NCBI GenBank assembly: GCA_910586895.1
Contig: CAJUIW010000004.1
Span: 62,001-126,000 of the forward strand
DNA: 64,000 nucleotides
Origin: an uncultured Muribaculaceae bacterium
GTDB taxonomy: Bacteria; Bacteroidota; Bacteroidia; Bacteroidales; Muribaculaceae
Direction of reading: 5' to 3'
The position numbers were made by a program, and so were the translations under genes. A model generated the notes under the pieces. The model worked only from the letters and a program-made list of their open reading frames with translations. It had not been told where the DNA came from and did no database searches. Shown piece after piece: positions 1 to 8,475 of this stretch. Positions within the stretch are counted from its first letter, which is position 1, and the number at the start of each line of letters is the position of its first letter.

Positions 1-61
1 ATAATAATATGGCAAATAGGGTCCGCTTCATGTGGCAAAGATAAAAAAATTTGTCCAATCT

Positions 62-87
62 GTAACAAATCGGACCCGAACTACGTC
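62..87 (+). promoter_or_regulatory. Candidate ECF-sigma promoter for the DUF2807 gene
   Basis: GTAAC at 62-66 and CGTC at 84-87 are separated by 17 bases. This resembles the GTAAC/CGTC arrangement of extracytoplasmic-function sigma promoters and not the TAnnTTTG element seen before other genes here. It lies 26 bases before the ATG at 114. A 7-base inverted repeat (GGGTCCG 19-25, CGGACCC 71-77) overlaps its spacer and could be an operator. The assignment is by pattern only. Confidence 0.45.
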
Positions 88-113
88 TAATAGGAAAAAG
101 AACTTAAAGAAAC

Positions 114-878
114 ATGACTTACAGACCGTTTTTACTGACCGCGGCAATTGCCCTTACCACACTCAGCTCTTGCCGCACAAATGAGAGCTACGCATCGGAC
201 TCTGATGACAACAGCCGCACATCGACAGAAATGATAACCCAGACCATTCCTGCCAAGGATGTCCGCAAGATAGACACCGCTACTGGTATAAAGGTTATCT
301 ATACTCAGGCCAAGAATACGAGTGTCACACTGACAGCTCCGGCCAATATGCTAAAATACATAACCGTAACAGCCAAGGACGGTGAGCTGGAATGCATCCG
401 CAAAAGCAACAGCTTCACCAAAAGCATGCGCGGTGTCAACATCACAGTCACCGTATCATCGCCCGGACTGACAGATATCGACGTATCAAGCGGAGGAAGC
501 TTCGTGGCTCAGGCGCCTATAAACATGAAAGACTCTTCGATGGATATCGACATATCAAGTGGAGGAGCAATCTCCATAGCATCGCTTACAGCAGGTTCGT
601 TGGATTTAGATGCTTCAAGCGGAGCAGCCGCTAAAATAAACGGACTCACAGCAAAAACGGTTGAAGCCGATGCGTCAAGCGGCGCAGCAATATCATTAAG
701 CGATGTAAAAGCTACTTCAGCCAGAATCAACGCTTCAAGCGGAGCAGCACTTTCAATCAACGGTGCTGCAAAAGTTGCCAATCTGAGCGCATCAAGCGGC
801 GGAGCCGTAAATGCATCCGGACTGAAAGCTGACAATGTTTCAAAGAGCAAATCATCCGGAGGAGCCATAAGCTTCTGA
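114..878 (+). CDS. Head GIN domain (DUF2807) lipoprotein
   Basis: This is a secreted lipoprotein with a signal peptide and lipobox ending at Cys20 (LSSC). A polar linker to about residue 45 is followed by a DUF2807 (putative auto-transporter adhesin, head GIN) domain. The domain carries seven SSGG/SSGA turns at residues 125, 148, 168, 188, 208, 227 and 247, a roughly 20-residue period expected of a parallel beta-helix. The molecular role of DUF2807 proteins is not well defined; cell-envelope or adhesion functions are usually proposed. It is a single-gene unit, with an ECF-like promoter before it and a shared hairpin terminator after it, convergent with gdhA. The family call is fairly secure and the function unknown. 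Confidence 0.85.
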   Translation: MTYRPFLLTAAIALTTLSSCRTNESYASDSDDNSRTSTEMITQTIPAKDVRKIDTATGIKVIYTQAKNTSVTLTAPANMLKYITVTAKDGELECIRKSNSFTKSMRGVNITVTVSSPGLTDIDVSSGGSFVAQAPINMKDSSMDIDISSGGAISIASLTAGSLDLDASSGAAAKINGLTAKTVEADASSGAAISLSDVKATSARINASSGAALSINGAAKVANLSASSGGAVNASGLKADNVSKSKSSGGAISF

Positions 879-891
879 CAAACAAAGGGAA

Positions 892-930
892 AAACAGCTT
901 CTATAAATACTTTTCAAACAGCTTCTATAA
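892..930. repeat. 15-bp direct repeat, 24-bp period
   Basis: AAACAGCTTCTATAA occurs at 892-906 and again at 916-930, just before the terminator hairpin. It looks like a short local duplication in the 3' untranslated region. No function is evident. Confidence 0.7.
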
Positions 931-933
931 GAA

Positions 934-968
934 AATCGGGCGATCTCTGTGACAGAGGTCGCCCGATT
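934..968. terminator. Bidirectional hairpin terminator
   Basis: AATCGGGCGA (934-943) pairs perfectly with TCGCCCGATT (959-968), and a smaller inner stem is possible. ACTTTTATT follows on the plus side and A-rich sequence lies on the minus side. It sits between the convergent DUF2807 gene and gdhA and can serve both. Confidence 0.85.
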
Positions 969-991
969 ACTTTTATTGGGGATTTACTTTA

Positions 992-2329
992 TCAGATGAT
1001 ACCCTGACCCATCATGGCGTTAGCTACCTTCATGAAGCCTGCAATGTTGGCACCCTTCATATAGTTGAGGTAACCGTCAGGTTCCTGACCGTACTTGACG
1101 CACTGTTCGTGGATGTCGCTCATGATAGTGTGGAGCTTGGCATCAACTTCCTCAGCGCTCCACTGCAGGTGCATGGCATCCTGGCTCATTTCGAGGCCTG
1201 ATGTAGCAACACCGCCGGCGTTGACAGCCTTACCGGGAGCGTAGGTGATACGTGCGTTGATGAATGTATCGATAGCTTCAGGTGTGCAGCCCATGTTGGA
1301 CACTTCAGCCACCATCTTCACGCCATTTTCAACAAGCAGCTTGGCATCGTCGCCGTTAAGCTCGTTCTGGGTAGCGCAGGGAAGAGCGATGTCCACCTTC
1401 TGTTCCCAGGGCTTGCGGCCTGCGAAGAACTGAGCGCCGGGATACTTCTCAGCATAGGGAGCTACAATGTCGTCGCCGGTAGCGCGGAGATAGAGCATAT
1501 ATTCAATCTTGTCGCCGGTGATACCTTCGGGATCATAGATATATCCGTCAGGACCTGAGATGGTGACAACCTTGGCACCGAGTTCTGAAGCCTTGAGAGC
1601 TGCGCCCCATGCCACATTGCCGAATCCGGAGATAGCAACGGTCTTGCCCTTGATGTCATCACCCTTCTTGGCAAGCATATTCTCAACAAAGTAGAGAGCG
1701 CCGAAACCTGTAGCTTCAGGACGCATGCGTGAACCGCCGAATTCAAATGCCTTACCGGTCATAGAGCCGTCGCATTCGCCACGGAGCTTCTTGTACATAC
1801 CGTACATGTAGCCAACTTCGCGGCCACCTACACCTATATCACCTGCGGGTACGTCGCGGTCGATACCGATGTTTTTCCAGAGCTCAAGCATGAAAGCCTG
1901 GCAGAAACGCATGATTTCAGCATCGCTCTTACCGCGGGGTGAGAAGTCGCTGCCGCCCTTGGCACCACCCATGGGAAGTGTGGTGAGAGCATTTTTGAAA
2001 GTCTGCTCGAAACCGAGGAACTTAAGTATTGAAGGGGTTACTGATGCATGGAAACGGATACCACCCTTGTACGGGCCAATGGCATTGTTAAACTGCACGC
2101 GATAGCCGAGGTTGGTCTGAACATCACCGTTATCATCGGTCCAGGTAACGCGGAAAGTGAAGATACGGTCGGGCTCAACAAGGCGCTCGATGATACGGGC
2201 CTTTTCAAATTCAGGATGCTGATTGTAGATTTCTTCTACGCTCATAAGCACTTCCTTAACTGCTTGCAGATACTCTTTCTCACCAGGGTGCTTAGCCTCA
2301 AGTGAGTTCATGATTTTATTAATATCCAT
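992..2329 (-). CDS. gdhA: NADP-specific glutamate dehydrogenase
   Basis: This enzyme catalyses the reversible reductive amination of 2-oxoglutarate with ammonium to glutamate in the cytoplasm, the main ammonia entry route in Bacteroidales. Its 445 residues match the hexameric 50-kDa class. Visible signatures are the glutamate-binding KGG around residue 89, the PMGGAKGGSDF loop with the catalytic Lys at 124, and the PAGDIGVGGRE motif near 170. A Rossmann domain occupies the C-terminal half. The gene is monocistronic, with a -7 element 42 bases upstream and a hairpin after it. NADP preference is inferred from similarity to the small gdhA class and is not proven here. Confidence 0.97.
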   Translation of the reverse strand: MDINKIMNSLEAKHPGEKEYLQAVKEVLMSVEEIYNQHPEFEKARIIERLVEPDRIFTFRVTWTDDNGDVQTNLGYRVQFNNAIGPYKGGIRFHASVTPSILKFLGFEQTFKNALTTLPMGGAKGGSDFSPRGKSDAEIMRFCQAFMLELWKNIGIDRDVPAGDIGVGGREVGYMYGMYKKLRGECDGSMTGKAFEFGGSRMRPEATGFGALYFVENMLAKKGDDIKGKTVAISGFGNVAWGAALKASELGAKVVTISGPDGYIYDPEGITGDKIEYMLYLRATGDDIVAPYAEKYPGAQFFAGRKPWEQKVDIALPCATQNELNGDDAKLLVENGVKMVAEVSNMGCTPEAIDTFINARITYAPGKAVNAGGVATSGLEMSQDAMHLQWSAEEVDAKLHTIMSDIHEQCVKYGQEPDGYLNYMKGANIAGFMKVANAMMGQGII

Positions 2330-2370
2330 TTTTTATTGATGTTTAATGGTATTTGATTAGATTTATGTCG

Positions 2371-2378
2371 CAAATTTA
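2371..2378 (-). promoter_or_regulatory. Bacteroidota -7 element for gdhA
   Basis: Read on the minus strand this is TAAATTTG, a full match to the TAnnTTTG -7 consensus of the primary sigma factor in this phylum. It lies 42 bases upstream of the gdhA start. No clear -33 TTTG is seen. Confidence 0.55.
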
Positions 2379-2395
2379 ATATTAAGAACGGAAAG

Positions 2396-2427
2396 AGCCC
2401 CTTAAATTTAGTTAAATTTAAGGGGCT
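2396..2427 (-). terminator. Long hairpin terminator after the transglycosylase gene
   Basis: A 15-base arm (2396-2410) is perfectly complementary to 2413-2427, with CTTTCC-rich sequence following on the minus strand. It lies 30 bases past the stop of the lytic transglycosylase gene, so it probably ends the parA-parB-DUF5683-mltD transcript. It is also just upstream of the gdhA promoter. Confidence 0.75.
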
Positions 2428-2456
2428 GCTTAGCAAATTGTCAAATGACTGTATTT

Positions 2457-4319
2457 TTATCGCTTCCTCTTCGAACTTTTCTTTGATGATGTTGATTTTG
2501 ATTTACCGGTCGACTTTTTCGAAGAGCTTTTTGCGCTCTTTCGGGATGTTGAGGTAGTCTTGCCGGGAAGTTTAATCTTCTGACCTTCGCGGAGCATGCT
2601 TTCGTTCTTGCCCATACCGTTGGCTTTACGCAGAGCATCAACAGTGGTACCGTTGCGCTTGGCTATCTTCTCAAGATTGTCGCCACCCTTCACCGTATAG
2701 TTAACAGGCTTCTGAGCCTTGGCCTTCTGCTTGCTTGTCTGCTTCTTGCTGCTCTTGGATGAGCGTGAGGTGGTTTCGCTCTGACGGCGTTCGTTGTGAC
2801 GTGCACTTGATGCCGAGGTGGAGTAACGCTTGCGGGCCGTATCGGTTGACTGACGTTCGGGAACAGAGCGCGATTCTGCCGCTTCCTGTTTACGCGGTTC
2901 GGGCACGGAGGTCTGCTGCTTCTGCGACTGCTGGCGGGGTGCGGGCACGGCACTTGCATCGGCCACCTGACGCTCGTACATCTCTATGATAAGTTCATCC
3001 CCCTCCTTGACCTTGCCACGGCGGAGTTTGTTCCAGCTCTTGATATCAGTGGCGCTCACACCATATTTCTTGGCTATGTCACGGATATTTTCTCCGCGTC
3101 CTACAACGTGAGTCTTGCGCACCACCTTACCTATAAGCTCCTGCTCGATGGCCTTATTGTCGTCAGCATTCACTGACTGCTCTGTGGCGGGCTGCTTGGA
3201 GCTTGTATCGGCAATATCACCGTTCTTATCACCGCGCTGCTTGCCCGGCTCCACATACGTACGCACGGCATAGGCATCGGAATCATGGTTTTTGATAGCA
3301 TCTTCACTCATGATATAGCTCAGGCACTGCTGCTTGGGAAGGGTCAGGCCATAGGGATGATGATTGCCGGGGATAATATCTTTACGGAACTGCGGATTGA
3401 GCATTCGTATTTCCTCAATAGGAATATTCAGCACCTCGGAAATCTGCTTGAAGTGCACGCGGTCTTTCACCTGCACCGTATCCGTTACGAGCGGACGCTT
3501 TACAAGAGTCGGATTGATGCCATAGCGGTCATGATAGTTCATCACGAAGTTAGCAGCTATGAATGCAGGCACGTAGTCACGTGTTTCGGACGGGAGATAA
3601 TTGTATATTTCCCAGAAATCCTTTTTACCGCCACCGGCCCGGCGCAGAGCCTTGTTCACACGGCCGGGGCCACAGTTGTAGGCTGCGATGGCAAGTGACC
3701 AGTCACCATATATATCATATAATTGCTTGAAATATTTTGCAGCTGATTTTGATGATGCACGCGGGTCACGGCGCTGATCGACAAGCGAATTGACCTCCAT
3801 TCCCATACCGGTGGCGGTGCTCGGCATGAACTGCCACAATCCGGCAGCACCGGCGCGCGACACGGCATTAGGGTTGATGGCCGATTCGATCACGGGTAGA
3901 TACTGGAGTTCGAGAGGCATCCCCTCGCGCTCAAGCTCCTCGATGAACATCGGGCCATAATAGTTGTGCAGGGCCAGCATGTCCGATACCAGACGGCGAC
4001 GCTTGCCGAGATACATGTCAATGAACTTACCCACTATCTGATTGTAGGGCATCTCAATTTCAGTAGGAAGGCGGCTGAGCAGCTCTTCATACTCCTTGGC
4101 GGTGCCTGTCTTGGGAGCGTCCTCCTTGGCGGAGCGCTCGGTAAAATGCTTCAGATAGAAGTTTTCTTCAAGCTCCTGGGTTTTTGTTTCAAAACTTTCC
4201 GGGGGCACAACATTTTCATTAGTTATGGAGTGCTTGATATCCAGAATTGAGGCAGCTGCTGAAGCTGTCAGAGAAGCACACCCTATTAAAATCGCTGCAA
4301 AAATTGATTTCTTAATCAT
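2457..4319 (-). CDS. mltD: Membrane-bound lytic murein transglycosylase D, two LysM domains
   Basis: This enzyme cleaves peptidoglycan glycan strands, forming 1,6-anhydromuramyl ends, in the periplasm. A signal peptide spans residues 1-22; a Cys at 14 lies inside it, so lipidation is uncertain. A family 1 SLT domain occupies roughly 95-270. It contains the ES motif with catalytic Glu145 (PVIESAINP), AAGLWQFMPST and the AAYNCGPGRV segment. Two LysM domains bind peptidoglycan, at about 400-450 and 540-590. They are joined by a Ser/Lys/Gln-rich linker, and the C-terminal tail is extremely Lys/Ser-rich. It is the last gene of the parA-parB-DUF5683 run, nine bases after DUF5683. The 620-residue length exceeds E. 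coli MltD because of the linker and tail. Confidence 0.93.
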   Translation of the reverse strand: MIKKSIFAAILIGCASLTASAAASILDIKHSITNENVVPPESFETKTQELEENFYLKHFTERSAKEDAPKTGTAKEYEELLSRLPTEIEMPYNQIVGKFIDMYLGKRRRLVSDMLALHNYYGPMFIEELEREGMPLELQYLPVIESAINPNAVSRAGAAGLWQFMPSTATGMGMEVNSLVDQRRDPRASSKSAAKYFKQLYDIYGDWSLAIAAYNCGPGRVNKALRRAGGGKKDFWEIYNYLPSETRDYVPAFIAANFVMNYHDRYGINPTLVKRPLVTDTVQVKDRVHFKQISEVLNIPIEEIRMLNPQFRKDIIPGNHHPYGLTLPKQQCLSYIMSEDAIKNHDSDAYAVRTYVEPGKQRGDKNGDIADTSSKQPATEQSVNADDNKAIEQELIGKVVRKTHVVGRGENIRDIAKKYGVSATDIKSWNKLRRGKVKEGDELIIEMYERQVADASAVPAPRQQSQKQQTSVPEPRKQEAAESRSVPERQSTDTARKRYSTSASSARHNERRQSETTSRSSKSSKKQTSKQKAKAQKPVNYTVKGGDNLEKIAKRNGTTVDALRKANGMGKNESMLREGQKIKLPGKTTSTSRKSAKSSSKKSTGKSKSTSSKKSSKRKR

Positions 4320-4328
4320 GGTGTTCTG

Positions 4329-5204
4329 TTAAAAGTTTAGCGCCCACTGCAATCCTACTCCGGGGAGCGTATTGCGGGCGTCAGGTATTAATGCCGGTCC
4401 AACTCGCATTGACAGATCCGGAGAGATGTCAAAATGGGCCAGCGAGGCGTCAACGTAGGCGTCAACCATAGCCACAAGATAGACGCCCACCATACTGATG
4501 ATACAAAGGTCACGGTTGCGGCGGTAGAAGTCCTTGCGGGCTTTCATGGTGCGCTGCAGCCATGCTTTGTCAAGATCAGATTCATTAGTAGTCGGTGGGA
4601 AGAAGTCCATATAGCTTTTGGTTGACGGGTCGTTGTCCATCAAGTCATTATAAGCACGGGTATAATCGCGAAGCATACCGTTGTTCCACGAGGCACCGTA
4701 ACCGAGCCCCATGAATCCGCCCACAATAAGTGGAAGCTTCCAGTAGCGGCGGTTGTAGATCTGACCCAGTCCGGGGAACAGCGCGGATAGCCACACCGCA
4801 CGGTTGGGGTCAGGATTGAATGTGCGCATATATTTCTCATCGTCCGATGATGCACGCATCAGACTGTCTACAGCACGGCTGTCAACAATATCAAATGTGT
4901 CGACAGGCTGCAGCTCCGGACCACCGGAAGTGACAAACAGCGAGTCCTCTACAACGACTCCGGGCGACGTCAGCATCGAGTCAAGCGGAATGGAATCCGG
5001 AGGCAGGACAACAGGAGTCGTTCCCGGGCGGCGAACCGGCCGCTGAGGTTTTCTTGGATTTTCCGAAAAAACATTAAAAGGTGTTAACAGCATGATTATC
5101 ACCATGCCTATAAGCACTTTTACCAATGGGGCCGTTCTTTCTCGGAGTTGTCGCACTATTTCTTTTCTACAGTCATTAAGGCATTGACACGCAGCGAAAT
5201 GCAT
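4329..5204 (-). CDS. DUF5683 domain membrane protein
   Basis: A hydrophobic N-terminal segment at about residues 28-45 acts as a signal anchor. A Pro-rich linker follows, then a DUF5683 region from about 130 to 290. The region contains the PGLGQIYNRRYWKLPLIVGGF motif core and two to three short membrane helices. The molecular function is unknown. The gene regularly sits beside parB and lytic transglycosylase genes in Bacteroidales, which hints at a link between envelope and chromosome segregation (inference). It starts 13 bases after parB stops and ends nine bases before mltD. The start may lie further in, at the Met just before the hydrophobic stretch, because the first 25 residues are polar and Cys-containing. 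Confidence 0.82.
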   Translation of the reverse strand: MHFAACQCLNDCRKEIVRQLRERTAPLVKVLIGMVIIMLLTPFNVFSENPRKPQRPVRRPGTTPVVLPPDSIPLDSMLTSPGVVVEDSLFVTSGGPELQPVDTFDIVDSRAVDSLMRASSDDEKYMRTFNPDPNRAVWLSALFPGLGQIYNRRYWKLPLIVGGFMGLGYGASWNNGMLRDYTRAYNDLMDNDPSTKSYMDFFPPTTNESDLDKAWLQRTMKARKDFYRRNRDLCIISMVGVYLVAMVDAYVDASLAHFDISPDLSMRVGPALIPDARNTLPGVGLQWALNF

Positions 5205-5217
5205 GCCAACACAACAG

Positions 5218-6129
5218 TTATTCGCCTTCAGATACCGGACCTGACGGCTGATTTATTTCGTCAAAGATAGTAATTAATCTGGCAAGTTCATCCTCATTCT
5301 TGAATGTGAAGGTGATTTTACCCTTGCCCTGATTGTCACAGGCAAACTGTACGGGAGTGCCAAACCGTGATGACAGATGCTCACGCAGGATGTCAAACTC
5401 ACGGTTTCGTCCGCGCGACGATACCGGCGCTTCGGCGTTACGTGATTGCTGCATCTCCTCGCGGTAAGCCTTGGCTATCTCCTCGACCTTTCGCACCGAC
5501 AGCCCCTCCTTCACTATACGGTAGTAGAGTTTGAGCTGACGTTTGGGGTCGTCGATAGAGAGCAGCGCACGGGCATGTCCCATATCCACACGCTTGTCAC
5601 GCAGGCCGAGCTGAACCTCGGCAGGTAGCTTGAGCAGACGCAGGAAGTTGGCTATCGTGGCGCGCTTCTTGCCAATGCGCTCGCTCAGGCGCTCCTGAGT
5701 GAGCGAATACTGGTCAATCAGCTTACGGAACGTAAGAGCTATTTCTATGGCATTGAGATCCTCGCGCTGGATATTCTCAATAAGAGCCATTTCGGTAAGC
5801 TCCGTCTCATTGGCTGTGCGGATATAAGCCGGCACGGAATCCAGTCCGGCCATGCGTGCTGCGCGGTAACGGCGCTCGCCGGCTATGATCTGATAGGTAT
5901 CAGGCCCTGTCTTACGCAGCGACAAAGGCTGGATGATACCGAGTTCGCGTATCGACGACGCCAATTCGGCAAGAGCTTCCTCGTCAAATGACGAACGGGG
6001 CTGATCCGGATTCGGCGAAATCTGATCAAGCGATATTTCATTAATGGCAGATGACCCGCGTGCAGGCGTGTCATCCATTGATATCAGCGACCCGAGGCCG
6101 CGTCCTAATGCATTTCGTTTCGGTGGCAT
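5218..6129 (-). CDS. parB: Chromosome-partitioning protein ParB (Spo0J family)
   Basis: This is a CTP-dependent DNA clamp that loads at parS and works with ParA in origin segregation. The N-terminal KRNALGRGLGSL segment is the usual ParA-stimulating peptide. The CTP-binding ParB/sulfiredoxin fold includes GERRYRA (84-90) and ENIQRE (118-123). A helix-turn-helix parS-reading domain spans about 140-210, and a C-terminal dimerisation segment ends near residue 303. It lies 66 bases downstream of parA on the same strand. I found no convincing parS palindrome in the window. Confidence 0.96.
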   Translation of the reverse strand: MPPKRNALGRGLGSLISMDDTPARGSSAINEISLDQISPNPDQPRSSFDEEALAELASSIRELGIIQPLSLRKTGPDTYQIIAGERRYRAARMAGLDSVPAYIRTANETELTEMALIENIQREDLNAIEIALTFRKLIDQYSLTQERLSERIGKKRATIANFLRLLKLPAEVQLGLRDKRVDMGHARALLSIDDPKRQLKLYYRIVKEGLSVRKVEEIAKAYREEMQQSRNAEAPVSSRGRNREFDILREHLSSRFGTPVQFACDNQGKGKITFTFKNEDELARLITIFDEINQPSGPVSEGE

Positions 6130-6195
6130 ATATAGCAGAAGAGATATTTTGTGTGTATAGTATGAGGAAACTCAGGCTCCGTACCTACGGAATTG

Positions 6196-6978
6196 TCATT
6201 TACGCCTTGTCCCTTTCTTGTGCTTGGCTATAATCTCACGGGCAAGGCTCACGTGCGATGTCGCGCCGCGGCTCTCCGGATCATAGAGCAGTGCCGGAAG
6301 TCCGTGCGACGGAGCCTCACTCAGGCGGATATTACGCGGAATCACCGTGGTAAACACCATATCGCCGAAGTGGCTCTTCAGCTCCTCGTATATCTGATTG
6401 GCCAGACGCAGGCGTGCGTCATACATCGTAAGCAGGAAGCCCTCTATCTCCAGACCGGGATTGAGCTTCGGCTTTATGATGCGTATGGTGTTGATAAGTT
6501 TTGTAATACCCTCAAGGGCAAAATATTCAGCCTGCACCGGAATTATCACGGAGTTGGCCGCAGTCAGTGCATTTACGGTTATAAGTCCGAGCGAGGGAGA
6601 ACAGTCGATAAGGATATAGTCGTACTTGTCAGCAACCCCTTCAAGAGCATTCGCCATGACGCGCTCACGGTTAGGGCGCCCTATGAGTTCAAGTTCGGCA
6701 CCGGCCAGATCTATACGCGAACCTATCAGGTCAAGCCCCTTCATGCAGGTGCTCACCTGAGAGCCGTCAAGCGGATAGTCGTCAACAAGACATTCATAGA
6801 TGCTTGACTGCATCTCTTCAGGCTTGATTCCGTAGCCGGAGGTAGCGTTTGCCTGCGGGTCAGCGTCAACAATGAGCACTTTTTTACCCTCAGCGGCAAG
6901 GCTCGCACCAAGGTTAATGGTTGTGGTGGTTTTACCCACTCCACCTTTCTGGTTTGCTATGGCTATAATTTTTCCCAT
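6196..6978 (-). CDS. parA: Chromosome-partitioning ATPase ParA (Soj)
   Basis: This is a deviant-Walker ATPase that dimerises on ATP, coats nucleoid DNA and pulls ParB-parS complexes. From the chosen Met the protein is 260 residues. It begins with a strand and the KGGVGKTT deviant Walker A, with signature Lys11 and Lys16, and also shows DADPQAN and the IDCSPSLG Walker B. An in-frame ATG nine codons upstream (7005) would add MHGNQIFFF. I prefer 6978 because it matches family starts. It begins the parA-parB-DUF5683-mltD run. The 123 bases upstream hold only a near-match -7 element (minus-strand TTACTTTG at 7003-7010). Confidence 0.95.
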   Translation of the reverse strand: MGKIIAIANQKGGVGKTTTTINLGASLAAEGKKVLIVDADPQANATSGYGIKPEEMQSSIYECLVDDYPLDGSQVSTCMKGLDLIGSRIDLAGAELELIGRPNRERVMANALEGVADKYDYILIDCSPSLGLITVNALTAANSVIIPVQAEYFALEGITKLINTIRIIKPKLNPGLEIEGFLLTMYDARLRLANQIYEELKSHFGDMVFTTVIPRNIRLSEAPSHGLPALLYDPESRGATSHVSLAREIIAKHKKGTRRK

Positions 6979-7101
6979 AAAGAAAAATATCTGATTACCA
7001 TGCAAAGTAAGGTCATTTTAGCCAATAAGAAAAGTTGAGTTAAGGTAAATTCAGTTAAATGTTTATAACACGGCTATTCTGTTAATAACCTCCTGTACTG
7101 T

Positions 7102-8325
7102 TCATAACAGCAACGAGGCATCGCCATAGCTCAGGAAGCGGTAATCGCCATCAAGCGCATGGGTGTACATAGCTCGCCAATCCCCTTTGGTGAACGCTGA
7201 TACGAGCAGCAGCAACGTGGATGAAGGCTGATGGAAATTGGTCACCATACCCTCCACAACCTTGAATTCATAGCCAGGCACTATGATGATGCGCGTCGAT
7301 GCTACAAGGCGATCCATTCCGGCTTTGTCAAGATAAGCGGCAAGTGCCTCCATAGCCTCCTTACGTGACAGCCGCGGGTGATTGTCATCGTACGGATACC
7401 ACTGCCCCACCTCGTCAAGAGGCATACCGGCAGCGGCCATGCATCCAAGATGATATATGCTTTCAAGCGTACGCACCGAAGTGGTCCCGACAGCTATCAC
7501 ACGCCTCTCAGTCCGTGCGAGCTCCTCTATCAGCTCACGACTTACCGAGATGAACTCGCTGTGCATTTCATGTTCATTGACCGTGGCCGTCTTTACCGGC
7601 TGAAAAGTACCGGCTCCGACATGCAGCGTCAATTCACGGCGCACAATTCCACTGGCATCAATTCCGTCGAGCACACGGGGTGTGAAATGCAGTCCGGCCG
7701 TCGGAGCGGCCACCGAGCCCTCTATGTGGCTGTACACCGTCTGATAGTCCGAGCTGTCCGTTTCCTCAGTCCCGCGGTTGAGATATGGAGGAATCGGTAT
7801 CTCACCGGCAGCGTCAATTATCTGCGAAAAAGTCACGCCCGCAGCGGCATCCCATGAAAAACGCACTACCGATGCATTTCCACGCTTCTGCTCTCTGACG
7901 GCTGTCAGAACGACCGTAGTCCCATCGGCCACACTCACCTCCAGCTGAAGCTCGCCATCCTTCCAGCGCTTTGAGTTGCCCACAAAGCATAGCCACGAGC
8001 AACCATCCGTTGAAGCAAACGAGCGTTCATAGTCGGCCGGCTGCACCGGCTCCAGACAGAACACCTCTATAAGCGCACCGCTCGTCTTGCGGAAACGCAC
8101 CCTGGCGTTGATGACACGTGTATTATTATAAATAAGCATGCTGTCCGGCTCAAGCAGTCCGGGGAGGTCAGTAAACAGATGGTCCGTTATCACCCCCTGT
8201 CCGTCGCGCACAAGCAGCTTGCATTCGTCGCGCTCGGCAAGCGGATGCGATGCTATGCGCTCCGCCGGCAGCGGATAGTTATAATCCTCTATGTTTATAT
8301 CGTGAAGTTTCATCAGGTATTTCAT
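7102..8325 (-). CDS. queA: S-adenosylmethionine:tRNA ribosyltransferase-isomerase, long form
   Basis: QueA transfers and isomerises the ribosyl group of SAM onto 7-aminomethyl-7-deazaguanine in tRNA, giving epoxyqueuosine. Family motifs are visible: IYNNTRVINAR near residue 65, GEIPIPPYLNR, the SVAAPTAGLHFT block and VGAGTFQPV. At 407 residues it is longer than the roughly 345-residue E. coli enzyme, with extra sequence in the first third. Met5 is an alternative start that aligns better with family N-termini. It is divergent from rplS and reads alone, ending before parA. No other queuosine genes are nearby. The long form could be a QueA paralogue with altered specificity, so the exact role is a little less certain than the family. 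Confidence 0.9.
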   Translation of the reverse strand: MKYLMKLHDINIEDYNYPLPAERIASHPLAERDECKLLVRDGQGVITDHLFTDLPGLLEPDSMLIYNNTRVINARVRFRKTSGALIEVFCLEPVQPADYERSFASTDGCSWLCFVGNSKRWKDGELQLEVSVADGTTVVLTAVREQKRGNASVVRFSWDAAAGVTFSQIIDAAGEIPIPPYLNRGTEETDSSDYQTVYSHIEGSVAAPTAGLHFTPRVLDGIDASGIVRRELTLHVGAGTFQPVKTATVNEHEMHSEFISVSRELIEELARTERRVIAVGTTSVRTLESIYHLGCMAAAGMPLDEVGQWYPYDDNHPRLSRKEAMEALAAYLDKAGMDRLVASTRIIIVPGYEFKVVEGMVTNFHQPSSTLLLLVSAFTKGDWRAMYTHALDGDYRFLSYGDASLLL

Positions 8326-8338
8326 TTTTTTTCGAATG

Positions 8339-8346
8339 CAAAATTA
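8339..8346 (-). promoter_or_regulatory. -7 element for queA
   Basis: The minus strand reads TAATTTTG here, a full TAnnTTTG match, 13 bases before the queA ATG. No -33 element is seen at the usual distance, so the site is weaker than the rplS promoter facing the other way. Confidence 0.45.
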
Positions 8347-8365
8347 CAACATAAAAGCAAAATAT

Positions 8366-8396
8366 TTTGACAGCTAAGGAAATATTTGTAATTTTG
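8366..8396 (+). promoter_or_regulatory. Primary promoter of rplS
   Basis: TTTG (8366-8369), a 19-base spacer and TAATTTTG (8389-8396) give a textbook Bacteroidota -33/-7 promoter. The predicted leader to the rplS ATG at 8476 is about 70 bases, enough for a small regulatory structure. Confidence 0.8.
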
Positions 8397-8475
8397 CACC
8401 CGATTCCGTAATCGCTGGCAGGACATGCAGCCTGTTATGTTGCGGGCAGTGCTAACATTTTAATAAACAAAAGAA

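Noticed and set aside
509..868. 119-codon antisense frame over the DUF2807 repeats
   Set aside because: It is a compositional shadow of the SSGG repeats, with no signal, start context or independent promoter.
3578..3583. CACGTG as a possible parS core
   Set aside because: The flanks lack the GTTT/AAAC arms of parS, and the site lies inside the transglycosylase coding region. Other CACGTG sites are similar.
6193..6807. 204-codon frame antisense to parA
   Set aside because: It lies wholly inside parA and has no promoter or family signature.
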